From positions 55,001-119,000 of the forward strand of contig JAPMOS010000038.1 of NCBI GenBank assembly GCA_027972325.1: 64,000 nucleotides of DNA, in the 5' to 3' direction. Position 1 is the stretch's first letter. Each line of letters opens with the position of its first letter. Below are positions 1 through 13,094 of this stretch, in pieces. Origin of the DNA: Paratrimastix pyriformis. Its lineage: Eukaryota; Preaxostyla; Paratrimastigidae. Both the position numbers and the translations under genes were made by a program. Under the pieces are notes generated by a model that was not told the origin of the DNA, ran no database searches, and saw only the letters and a list, made by a program, of their open reading frames with translations.

Positions 1-800
<800 letters not shown>

Positions 801-869
801 TCAACGCATGCCGTCGTCGCATCACGGATCATCGCCGCCTTGCTCACCCTCCCTTGTCGCTCATTCAGG

Positions 870-1642
870 TGATGTGAACCCAAGTGGGCACCTGCCTCTC
901 AGCTTCCCGCCCAACGACACGGCCACCTGGCTGCACACGGCGGAACAGTATCCCGGGGTGAACAAGCGTCAGTGGTACACGGAGGGCCTGCAGGTGGGCT
1001 ACCGGTATTACGATGCAGCCGGAGTGCAGCCCCTGTGGCCCTTCGGCCACGGCCTCTCCTACACCACGGTCCGCAACGACAACTAAAAAGAAAAAGGAAA
1101 AAAAGATATTTTGGAAACTGGCAGGATTGAACTGTCGACCTTGGGGTTATGAATCCCACGCTCTACCTACTGAGCTAAGTTTCCAATTTGTTGGGTTTTC
1201 CGGGCCTGCCTGGGGGCCCATGGCCTCATCCTCCACACAGTTCGAGTACTCGGGTCTCTCGGTGACTCCCCAGCCGAACGGGGACGTCGTGGTGCAAGTG
1301 AAAGTGACCAACACGGGCAAGCGGCCCGGGGCAGCCGTGCCCCAGCTCTACCTGGGCTTTCCCCTGGCCGCCGGCGAACCCCCCAAGGTCCTTCCCTGTT
1401 CATCCCGTTGTCATCTCGCTCACCTCTGCTGCGATCGGCAGGTGTTCCGCTCCTTCCGGCGGGTGCTTTTGCAGCCGGGCGAGACGGCCGTGGCCACGTT
1501 CGACACGCTGCACCCCCGGCCCGACATGAGCATTTGGGACACGGCCGCGGACGGGTGGGCGCCCGTGAGGGGGACCTTCCAGGTGATGGTGGGCGCGTCC
1601 GCGGGGGATATTCACCTCCAGGAGACCTTGGTGGTTGCCTGA
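870..1642 (+). CDS. GH3 beta-glucosidase, C-terminal exons
   Basis: Only the 3' part of the gene is certain. Exon about 870-1068 encodes the end of the GH3 alpha/beta sandwich, with NPSGHLPLSFP, the TEGLQVGYRYYD block and the signature PLWPFGHGLSYTT. Intron 1069-1240 (GTCCGC...CACAG) joins it exactly to FEYSGLSV, the start of the fibronectin-III-like domain. A 54-nt intron at 1387-1440 joins EPPK to VFRSFRRVLLQPGE. The protein ends in LQETLVVA with TGA at 1640-1642. The family hydrolyses terminal beta-glucosyl (or xylosyl) residues from oligosaccharides, usually as a secreted or lysosomal enzyme. Upstream catalytic parts were not found between 1 and 860, where only satellite and the UBA copy lie, so they sit beyond a long satellite intron or outside the window. 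Canonical splicing argues against recent bacterial origin or contamination. Confidence 0.88.
1113..1184 (-). tRNA. tRNA-Met (CAT), antisense in a GH3 intron
   Basis: The reverse complement folds as a 72-nt cloverleaf. The acceptor pairs GGAAACT with AGTTTCC, the D arm is GCTC...GAGC, the anticodon loop is TTCATAA (anticodon CAT), the T loop is TTCAATC, and A-box (TAGCTCAGTAGG) and B-box (GTTCAATCC) sequences are present. Directly downstream on the tRNA strand is a T7 run, a good Pol III terminator. One A-C mismatch lies in the anticodon stem and one in the T stem, so modest decay or RNA-level correction is possible. There is no CCA in the DNA and no intron. Elongator rather than initiator is an inference. 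The whole gene lies inside the 172-nt GH3 intron on the opposite strand. Confidence 0.85.
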
Positions 1643-2949
1643 GGGCGCTACCCAACCTCGAATGATTAAAGACGAATAACAAACCGCTTTTTTTCCCCGT
1701 TGTTCCGCCATTTGATGGAGTCTGCACCGGGGTCAAATGGAACGGTTGTTCTTCGGCGGGGGCAGCCCTCCGGCTGCACCAACACATGCAAAAACGGCAC
1801 GGACAATCACGAAATTTGAGCGACGCACGACCGAGAAAAGAAGAAAAAAACAAACCAAAAACCAAAGAAGGCTCAACGACAAGTCAAAGAAGGAGGGGAG
1901 TCAGTGTGTGCGCGCAAAAAACAAAAAAACCAATGGCGCAGGAAGACTCTGCGAGGATGCAAAATAGGGGAATCGATGGAGGAGCGGCTGAGGAAGACCC
2001 CCAGCAGCAGACGGCAATGGTGGAGAAGAACGCGAGAGGAACGAGGAACAGCAAACCAACCAAAAATGATGAAAAGTGTAAAGAAAGCGAGGCAGTGCCG
2101 CCTTGTCGAAACGACGAGAAAAATCGAGGCAAAAGAAGTGCAGGGCGAGCCCAAGGAAGGAGAAGGTGCAGGAGCAGTGGGAGCAGGGAGCAGAGAGCAG
2201 GGAACAGGGAACAGGGACAGTAGCAGGAGAAGCAGGAGCAGTAGCAGGAGAAGGAGGGGTGAGCAGGAGGAGGAGGGAGGGATGGAGGGATGGAGGGATG
2301 GAGGGATGGATGGATGGAGTGGGGGGGGGGGGGGGGGGGGGGGATTTTTTTGTCAAAACCGATCGAGCCGCCGAGGGGGGCAAAGATGTCAACTCCTCTC
2401 GGGATGCGCTCGAAAAGGCAATCACGACGGTGCGCCTTGGGGGGGCGTAGGCGGGTTGCTGAAGGGTGGTGGAGGCGGGGGTGACGGAGAAGCCCCCATC
2501 ACCGAATAACATCCCTTTAGCAGTGCAGTGCAGTGGCGTGAGGAAGAAGTGGGCAACAGGCGAAGGTCCTCACCGGCGGCAATGCGGCGAGGAGCGTGAA
2601 TGAGGGAGGGGGAGGAGGGGGGCGGAACTCAAAAGAAAGAAAGACGCGAACAGGGACGATGATTGGCAGCAGCGGGCCAACGCCGTTCGTGGGGGACTCG
2701 ACACGAGAGGAAGTGGGAGTGCTGTGGGGGAACACGACGGCAAGACGTGAACAGTGATGCGGGTAAATGCGGAATGAATACCCAATGTGAAAGCGATGAA
2801 AAACGACATCAAAAGAAATACAAGGCGAAGAGCTGGCAGGGTGCAGGAAACGGGGGTGCAGGGGAGTGGTGAAGAGGGAGAAGAGGGAATAATGTGTGTG
2901 TGTGTGTGGGGGGCGATCTTGAAGCGTGGATGTGGATGCTTCCCTAATC
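1643..2949. other. Intergenic, purine-rich, no gene recognised
   Basis: This lies between the GH3 stop and the TmcB-like stop (convergent genes). It is strongly A/G-biased on the plus strand, with a G run of about 22 at 2322-2343 and short GGATGGAG repeats at 2279-2320. Reading frames of up to 200 codons on both strands are Lys/Arg/Gly- or Ser/Pro-rich repeat translations with no domain that I recognise. Confidence 0.6.
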
Positions 2950-5900
2950 CTAAAATATCCCGTGCTGGTTGAGGAACCGGCCCAGGGCCGCGTCGAGCTT
3001 GGAGAAGTGGGGGATGATGGGCCGCACACGGAGCAGGGCCTTGAGCCGCTCGACGGAGTCGGGCTGCTCCTCCTTGAAAGCATTCAAGGGGTCGTCGTAC
3101 TGCCAAAGAGCATGAGGGGTGCGCGTGCGCGGGATATTGTGCGGATGAGTGTTTCGCCTGCAGGATGATGGCGTGAGAGAGGAAGGGCACTTCAAGAAGT
3201 GTATGCAGCACAGTCCACGAGGGGAGCGCCACAATCAAGCAGTGGCCACACGGCCATCGACCGCAAGCAGGCAGCGAACACGGGTCAGTCAACGGACATG
3301 GCGCTCAACAACACCGCACCGGGAAGGGGGGAGCCGCAACACGGACAGCCTTCTGGATAGCGACGTGGTCCAACATGTGATACTTGCGCCGTGGCATGTT
3401 GAACCGCTTCATGAGTTGCTCCTCCATCTTCTCCGACTGGTGGATGCACATGACACCGCGTTCGTAGGCCTCGAAAACCTCCTGCAGACCAGAAAATGGG
3501 TGAGAAACGGGAATGGGAATGCGATGATGGGCGGGTGGGCAATGGGTGCGATGCGCGTGGGGGGATACAGACCGCTAATGGCTTGCCCTCGGTGAGCGCA
3601 TCCCGGGCGATGTTGATGTTGGAGGTGACGCCCCAGTGCAGGTCGTCCAGCTCGCGGACGTTCATCACGGCAACGTGGGCACGAGTGGTCCGGTTGACCT
3701 CTGGGCGGTGCCGGCGCAGAAACACGACGCGTGGAGACGGTGAGTGCGCCCGTCAATTTGGGCGACGCAACGGGCAGACCGAAGGTGGCGTTGGGCAGCA
3801 GGGCCCGCATCAGGGCGGTCTTGGTGATCTCGTTCCGGACCAGGTTGATCCGGAAGAGGAAGAAGTACGAGATCAGCAGAGCCGCCATGCACAGGACGAA
3901 GACGACCGTCTCCGTGTTCAAGGCGCTTGATGTCGAAGAGAGGAAGGAACTGGGGCGGGGCGGTCGGACGGGGGCGGGAGGTGATGCGACTCGGCGGAAA
4001 AGGAATGGGGAAAAAGGCAACGAGGGCAGGAGGTGCGGAGGAGGCACAAAAAAAAAATCCCGAGACGGACTTGCGCAGCGCAATGGTGACCCGGTCCAGG
4101 CCATCGGGGAGGTCATTCTCGAAGGCCGTGTCGGCGAAGAGATATCGGGGGTTGTCCATCGTCAGATCCGAGTCGGACATGGCCACCAAGTGGTCGACGG
4201 CTTGCTGGTAACTGAATGCGGGTGGGTTAGGATAGTGTTTTTGAATGCGATGATATTTCGTGTCAAAGAACATGTCACAGACTTGTCGAGAAGGGCCGCC
4301 AGGGTCCCGTTCCGGGGCCACCCTGTCATCCGGCCGGCAGTACAGAGGGTCGTGTCATAGAGCCAGCACTCCGCCACGGAGTACCACAGGGCGTCCTCTT
4401 CCGGCACCACACCAAGACTGGCCTGAAGAGCCTCGCCAGCAAATGTTCCGCCGTAACTGCGCGAGTGGAGAGAAGAATGTGCGTATGTGCGATTTTGCTT
4501 TCACCCCTTGTTCCTCTTTTCGGGCCCCGTTGATTCGGTTTTTCTGGGATCAGAGGGAACGTCGGTTGAGGGCCACTCACAAGAAGATTGCGTTTTTTTT
4601 TTGTTCCGGCAGGTGCCTCCATCCCCGGGGCCATCGAAACACATCCAATTTTTTTCCTTGAGTTAGAAAAAATAGCCCCATCCCGCAGGGCGGAAAATCG
4701 TAGGGGGCCCACTTGGGGCCCACACCCTGCCCCACAGGGACACGCTGGCCGACCGGAGACAACGGGGCTGGGCTCGCCAACACTTCAAGTGTGTCCACAC
4801 CAAAGGAGACCCGTCGAACATGAAAGTGAGCCGCGGTGGACCGGCATTTCGCCATCGATGATGTTGTCCCCCTCGAAGACCTTTTTTACCCATGAAACTG
4901 CACGAAACCCTGAGTTATGTTACCGCAAGTGGTACCGTGTGATTTTTATGGCTCCCAACAAGACATTTTCGGGTGCGGCAGATGCCGACTTGATGTCGAT
5001 CGAACTCTTTCAAGAACGTCTCCGCACGCCTGAAACCGCTTGGGCAGGCTTCCTTTATATGCCATGTACCTTCTTTCCGTGCACAAACAAGTACCGAACA
5101 CTTTTTTGCCCCATTCGATCGAGGCATCGCAGCCTGACCTCTCCCCTCGGCGCCTGACCTCCCTCCTCTTTTCCCCATACCACAGCTATCCTTTTCCAGA
5201 CATTCATGATGCAACGATCATCATCACCGCGATGTGGGAGGTCACGGCGTCTCAGCTCATCTCTCTACCGTATAGGACATAATTTAGTACAGTGCATAAT
5301 TTAGTACACTACCCCGAAAAATCGGAAAACCAGACCCCGTAGGGGAAAATTTTGGGAAAAACTGTGCTCGCAGTACAAATTTTCCTGATGGTCGACCGTG
5401 CCCAAGCAAACCCAGCTCTGTTGAAACACATCCCCAGCCGCCGAAAGTCCCAAGGCCCTTGCAGTTGACCCCCCGTTCTCCTCCATCCTCCACCCATCCT
5501 CCATCCTTCCTTCCGACTCCATCCCCCCTCCACCCCCATTCCCTTCCCTCCTCCTCCTCCTCCCTCCTTCCTCCCTCCCTCCTCCTCCCCCTCCTCCCTC
5601 CCTCCCCCTCCTCCTCCTCCCTCCCTCCTCCCCCCCTCCCTCCTCCCCTCCTCCCCCTCCTCCCTCCCTCCCTCCCTCCCTCCCTCCAAAGCAGAGGACT
5701 CAAAACGAGGGATCGACAGTGTTGAATATGCGGTGGCGCTTGAAAAAAATGGGAGCGTTTTTGCACAGACAAATTTTAATATTGGGGAGACAAAATTTAG
5801 TACACCCCCCCGAAAAAATGCCCACCTGGCCAGTGTACTAAATTATGTCCTATACGGTAAGTCGCAGTGTTCGATTCTCTGGCGAGGGATTGCGTCCAAT

Positions 5901-8900
5901 GTGGAACGAACGGTGGGCAAATGCGGTTTAAAGGTGCACCCACTCTGTCCTCGTCGAGTGGGACCGAATTCGGCACAAACCGGAAGAGAAATTCTCATTC
6001 TCAAAATAATCGCAGGAAACCTTCAACCACACTTGAACAGTGATTCTAATAGTTTGTGTTTTTTCTGATGCTTCCTGGGGGACCCGGAAGTGTTGACCGT
6101 CCATCTATTATTGAATAAGGATCGGGCGTGTCGGATCATCAAATAAAAAAGAACGGGACGATGGAACGTGTTGGTCCGAAAACTACGGGGCAGTTTCTGA
6201 AGAATGCCAGAGTGAGAATGATCGAAAATGATCGTGAAAAAAAGAAAGATCAAGACAGCGGGAATCACCCTGTCTCTCTGGCGAGCAGTTTTTTGAATGG
6301 GTGGGGGTCTTGTTTTGTTTGCCGGGCCACACCAGTCTGCCCGATCGGCTGTCCACGAAGGCCCCAGACAGACATCTCCATTAGAATACCCCCCTCGCCG
6401 GGATCTACGCTGGGTGACCCATGGAACCGGGCTAACCCCCGGCTTTTTCGAGGCGAGGAAGGGACACGAAAAAGGCCCAATTTTCGTCTATTTTGTGCGC
6501 CCCGCCTGATCCCCCGGAGCTTCCCCTTGTCCACGAAGTGCCCGAAGAGAGTCTCTATGGGGCTTGCCAGCACCACCAGCAGTTTGCCCCAAGGCCTGCA
6601 GGATTCGGGCTAAAGTGCTCGGCAATGTTCATGTTGTTTTTCCCTGTTCCCCCACATCGACCCTGGGGCAGTTCTCCGGCATTGGGGAGGTCCGGGAGGG
6701 GGGCTTTTTTCGCACATCCCGCCTGATTTGCCACCACCGACCCGGCCCTCGGCGCCTTCAAACGTACCGGCCGGCATAGAAATCCGCCCGCGAGGTTCTT
6801 ACCACAAGGTGTTTTTTCTAACTTGAGGACACCACGACTATGGGACTTGGGCTTGGTCAACAGAATTATCTCCTTTGATGGCTCCCGAAACCCAAAAAAT
6901 CAAAACAGCAGACCTGATGGCACGAGAGATGGCAGTGAGATTGGTGAGGGCAGAGCGGGTCATTGTCCGAAGAAGCGTTCGGCTTGTTTTGACTCCAGGG
7001 TAAAGCGTGTCCGCCGAAAGACTAATGAGTGGATGAAAAAAAAGATGATGCAATGATGTCATCCAACAACCAGACATCTGCCTGATTCGGATGTCGACCG
7101 CGGGATCCTGGTCAGCGAACGGCAAATAAGTAAAGGAGCGGTTGTGGACAAGCTGATAGGCCAGGTTGGAGGTCTGCCCGAGCTCAGACAGGCGGCCACC
7201 ATAGGCAGCCAGCTTGGTCGAGTACATTGCAACTTGGTCGATGTGGGTGAGGCCGACGACCCCGGTGATGACGATGAAGAGCGTGCCGAAGAAGAGCGCC
7301 GTGAGGACCCGAGTGACGATTCCTGGGGGGGCATATCAGACGAGAGTGGGGCAGGAGGAGGTCCCCAAATGAAAATGAATGAGACGCGACGAGGTCGGGG
7401 AGGGGAGGGAGGGAGGGGAGGGAGGGAGGAGGGAGGAGGGAGGGGAGGGGAGGGGAGGGAGGGGGAGGGTTACGAACCCTTGGTCAGCACCCGCATCTGC
7501 TTCAGGTTCCGCTCGCGCTCCTTGAGGCGCTCCTCCTCGGCGTGCACCTCGGCGATTCGCTTCTTCCGGTTGGCTTCGACCTGCGCCGCCATCGCGGCCT
7601 CGTCCTCCTCCTCCTCCTCCTGCATGGTCATCGACTGGGACCGGACCGAGTGCTGCTCCGACCCGGCCGCACTGGCCGTGGAGTACTTGTGGGCCGCGGC
7701 CAGCTCGTGGGGGTTGACTTGGTGCGGGTGACCACTGCCGCCAATCCCGCCCGTGCTGCCCAGGGTCATCCCGAGCAGGTCACGGCTGTCGGTGTTGCTC
7801 TGGGGCACCTCGCTCAGGTGGTCAAATCGGGTGTGGTCCTCGTCGGTTGTGGTGTCCTGGCCCAAGCTGCTCGGGCCGCGGGGACCCTGGGTCAGCAGCA
7901 GGGCCGCGAGGACCCCCTGGGAGTTAGCCGCACTGGGGTGGGACATAGCCGAGATATCACTCACGGCATGGCTCTCGCTAATGTCGAGGGCCATGGTCGG
8001 TCGCATGGCCGGGGGCAGGGAGACCACCGAGTCACAGATGGGGCCGCCCTCGGGCAGATGGCCAAAGAAGCTGTTTGGCGTCAGGGGCGTGCCACGGCCC
8101 AGCAGGGCCGACGAGGCCGGAGCTGGCGAGCCACGCGAGTGGGTCCGCTGCGAACCCGGGTCGGCCGGGGCGAGCGGGGGCAAGGCTGATGCGACAACCG
8201 GGTCGAGGACAGGACCCAGATGGGCGGCGGGGCCCTCGGGGGATGTCGCCACCGTGTGGCTCTCGTAGCTTGTCTCGTGGTGCGATGCGCTCTCGTCCTC
8301 CTCCTGTCCCAGCGGGGATGACGCGGTGTAGAGTTGAGAGGGGTGAACAACCCGGAGACAAATCGGGGGATCATCACCATCCAATCATCCTGCCCAGCAT
8401 CACCATCCAATCATCATCATCATCATCATCCCAGCATCACCATCCCAGCATCACCATCCCATCATCATCACCATCCCATCATCATCATCCCATCATCACC
8501 ATCCCATCATCACCATCCCATCATCATCCAATCATCATCATCATTATCCAACCATTATCATCCTTATATTATTTCATCATCCAGTCATTATCATCCCGGT
8601 CGTTATCCCCCAGGCATTATCACCACCATCACCCAATCATCGCCCAACGCCAACGCCCAATCATCAGCATCACCTCGCCATCACCATCGCCACCATCCAA
8701 TCGTCACCATCATCACCATCATCACCATCCATCACCATCCGGGGGGGGGGGGGGGGGGTGGGATTGAGACGCGGACGGACCAGGACGGGAGGCCCGGGGA
8801 AGGCCTTGGGATGCCGGCCACTGCCGGGGTGACGACGGGCGGGGCGGCCAGTGGGGCAGCGGATACACCGAGGCGGGCAGGGCGGCTGGCTGGGGGGTGT

Positions 8901-9472
8901 CGCCCAGGGACGGAGCCGGAGCCGGGCGGGGGCAGCCCCACCAGTGGGCGTCTCGTTGGCCGCGACGGAACCCGCCTCTGCCACCCCCCCAGGCAAGAAT
9001 AGAACCAACAAATCAGCGGGGATCGGGTGATCGGGCGGGTGATCGGGCGGGCGATCGGGCGGGCGATCGGGCGGGCGATCGGGCGGGCGATCGGGCGGGC
9101 GATCGGGCGGGCGATCGGGCGGGCGATCGGGCGGGCGATCGGGCGGGTGGGTGGGTGGGTGGGCGGGTGGGCGGGTGGGCGGGCGGATCGAAGATAACCC
9201 AGCCCAAGGACGGGAGCAGGATGAGCGGGGGACTGGGGGCCACGGAACGGACCCGAGGCGGCCTCCTCTTCTTGTTGTTTCTGGAGTCTGGTGTACTCGC
9301 TCTGGATCACTGGTCGGTCAGTCGCACGGGCATCGTCATACCCACCCACCCACACCCACCCACCCAACATCCAGGCAGGAGAGGTGCAGGGACAGGGGGA
9401 CAGGAGCAAATGGGGAATGGGAAGTGAGAATCATGGGGGACGTTCCTTGGGGAGGTTGGATTTGGAAGAACA

Positions 9473-9513
<41 letters not shown>

Positions 9514-10465
9514 GAACTATCATCATCACCACCTAATCATCATCGTCGCCGTCATCATCGTCGCCGCCATCATCACCATCACCGTCACGATCATCGCCAT
9601 CACTATCACCACCATCACCACCATCACCATCACATCACCATCACATCACCATCACATCACCATCACATCACCATCGCCACCCACATCATCATCATCATCA
9701 TCATCATCCAATCATCACCATCACCATCACCATCACCGACAACCACAACACACCACCACCGGCCAATCATCTCAATGTTCAACCCGACCAAGGTATTCAC
9801 GAGGTCTGTCTCCATCACCCCACAGGCGATCTTGCCGTTCCTCAAAAACCACCACCCCACCACCCACCCGATCCAACCAACATTGCGATGATGAACGGAC
9901 GTTCCTTGGGGAGGTTGAAGTAATAATGCAGCACGGCCTTGCGCTCGCGGGTGACGAACCCCAGGGCAAGCAGGCTCGACACACCCGCCACCAGGAAGAA
10001 GACCCCAGCCAGGATGCCCGACCAGGCAGGGGCCGTGGTCTGTGGGTGGGGGAACGTGGGGGTTGACAAGACGGAATAAGGTGTTAAAGATCGGGAGGAC
10101 AGTAGCGTCGTACTTCACTTGTAGAGCACTTTGGTGCACTGTAAGTGATGCGCTTTGCCACTGTGCCGTTGTCATGGACTCGGCCGCTGTGGCAACGGGG
10201 TTAACGAAAAATAGAAAAAAAGTGTGTGGGGTTCGGGCGTGTGATGGGTTTTTTCAGATTCCGCTCCTGTTCTTTTTCTTTCCCGCATCAAAAAAAAAAA
10301 AGGAACGCGGGGATGCAGGGGTCGAGATGGAATGGGGTTTACTCCCTATTCCAACAAACTCACTCATCTCCTGGATTTTGTGATGTGATGATGATCGGTC
10401 CCACCCGAAACAAGAGAAACCGAAGCAGGTGAGGGCCCCGCCTGCGAACGCGACGCGCCGGGGCT

Positions 10466-10498
<33 letters not shown>

Positions 10499-10740
10499 GA
10501 CAGGCAGGCAGAATGGGCGGTGTCTGGGGCGACGGACCATGGCGAAGTTGGCGCTGTCGTGGGAGAGGGCCATGACGGTGCTCATGTTGGTCAGGGCGGG
10601 CCCGAGAACCAGGGGCCCGTTGAGCACCAGATAGAGAAGCTCCGATTGCACCGTCTCGTCGCTGAGGGCCCGAGGAGGAGTCGAGGGTGTGGCGATGGTG
10701 TGGGTATTGTGCGGACGGACGGACAAGGGGGGAGGGGGGG

Positions 10741-10824
<84 letters not shown>

Positions 10825-13035
10825 TGGCAAAAGGACGGACGGACGGACGGGACGGGCAGCACAGGGCACACCAACACTCCTTTTGCATCAATCTGCCTGT
10901 CACGCACACTGCTCCTGCACACAGAGGCGGGCACATGCCCCACAGGCGTCCAGGCGACAGGCGCAGGCACATGTCCACAGACGACGCCACGTGGCAGACG
11001 CACGGACTTGAGGTGGATCATCCCGATGTGGCGCGCAATACAACCGCGCATCCACAACACACAGCTACCAGACACACGGACTTGAGTTGCGCGGGGAGGA
11101 TCATCCCGATGTGGCGCGCCTTGGCTGCAAAGTCGGATGCGAAGCCCCACTGCGGCAGCCGCCCCCCCCCCCCCCCCCCCCCCCCCCCCCGACGGAAGAG
11201 CGACGGACAAGGGCGACGGACAAGGGAAAACGGATGATGATGATGATGATGCTGATGCTGATGCTGATGCTGATGCTGATGATGCTGATGCTGATGCTGA
11301 TGATTGGATGATGATGATGGGTGGTGGGTGGCGGGTGGTGGGTGGTGGGTGGTGGGTGGTGGGTGGGTGGGTGGGTGGGTGGGTGGTGGTGGTGGTGGTG
11401 GTGGTGGTGGTGGTGGTGGTGGTGGTGGTGGTGGTGGTGGTGGTGGTGGAAAGATGGATGATGATGGATCGGAAAAAGATGATGGATGAGGATGGATCGG
11501 ATGATGGTCAAGATGGACGGTGATGATGGATGATGCCAGGATGATGATTGTGATGATGATGCCAGGATGATGCTGATTGTAACGGTTGTGATGAATGGGC
11601 AGGGCAGTTGCGGACCAGGTTGAGGGTATCGAAGGTCATGGTGGCAAGAACCCCGTCTGATGCCGCCGGGAGCAGCACCGGGTTGGACCAGGTCTAAGAG
11701 CAACGGGGGCGGGGGCGGGGGCGAGTGTTTGATGGGTGATGAGAAGGTTGGAGAAAAGGCGCGGATGCCGAGGGAGAAGAAGAAGGAGAGGGGAGGGGAG
11801 GAGAGGAGAAAAGAGCGCATGGGAAAGCAACCAGCAGAAGGCAGAAAAGCCAGCAACCAGCAGAAGAGCAGAAGAGCAGATGGCAAATAAGAAGACAGAA
11901 ATCCAGCAGAAGAGCAGAAAAGCCAGCAACCAGCAGAAGAGCAGAAGGCAAACAAGAAGACAGAAATCCAGCAGAAGAGCAGAAAAGCCAGCAACCAGCA
12001 GAAGAGCAGAAGGCGGAAAAGAAGACAGAAATCCAGCAAAAGACAGAAAGACAGCAACCAGCAGAAGAGCAGAGAGCAGATGACAAATAAGAAGACAGAA
12101 ATCCAGCAGCCAGCAGAAGGCAGAAGAGCGCGAGATGGGCCCGTGGGGAGCGGACGGACCATCCAGGCCGTCTTGAAGTCGCCCTTTGCCCCTGAGTTCA
12201 GCAGAAGCTCGGCGAGGGTCGTCGCCAGGGTGAACATGCGTCGGGTCAGATGGGCGATCGTCGTTTGGCTCTCTGCAGGCGGAGCGAGGCGGCGGCGGGG
12301 TGGGTGGTGATGGTGACGATGATGATGGTGGTGGTGACGACGATGATGATGATGATGATGAGGATGATTGGATGATGGATGATGATGATGATGATGATGC
12401 TGATGATGATGATTGGATGATGATGATGATGATTGGATGATGATGATGATGATTGGATGATGATGATGATGATGATGATGATTGGACACACGCAGCCACA
12501 AGCAGCCACAAGCAGCCACACGCAGCCACACGCAGCCACACGCAGCCACACGCAGCCACACGCAGCCACACGCAGCCACACGCAGCCACACGCAGCCACA
12601 CGCAGCCACACGCAGCCGCAGCCACACGCAGCCACACGCAGCGCAGCCACACGCAGCCACACGCAGCCACACGCAGCCACACGCAGCCACACGCAGCCAC
12701 ACGCAGCCACACGCAGCCACACGCAGCCACACGCAGCCACAGCCACACACACGGACCAGCACCAAACGTGACGTTGGTCGGCTGGCCGCCGCTCTCGACC
12801 AGCAGCATCTCAACCAGCTTGCGTGCCTCGTATGAGACCTTCTCCACGAGCAGCGAGCAGTTGGCCGTGCCCCGCACCATGATGCCGAGGTCGGTCGACC
12901 CGCTGATGGCCGTCGACTGGATGAAGAGCAGCACACCCAACACCGCGATGGCCACCAGGTGCAGCCCGAAGAGAACCAGGCCCACCATGCGCGGGATGGA
13001 GCAGCCACGGCCTGGCGGGTGGGTGGGAGTGTGAC

Positions 13036-13094
<59 letters not shown>

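Noticed and set aside
870-1642. GH3 beta-glucosidase as recent bacterial transfer or contamination
   Set aside because: Two canonical introns fall exactly in the reading frame, and base composition resembles neighbouring genes.
5860-5900. tRNA-like B box GTTCGATTCTC next to the MITE
   Set aside because: No matching acceptor, D or anticodon arm could be folded around it.
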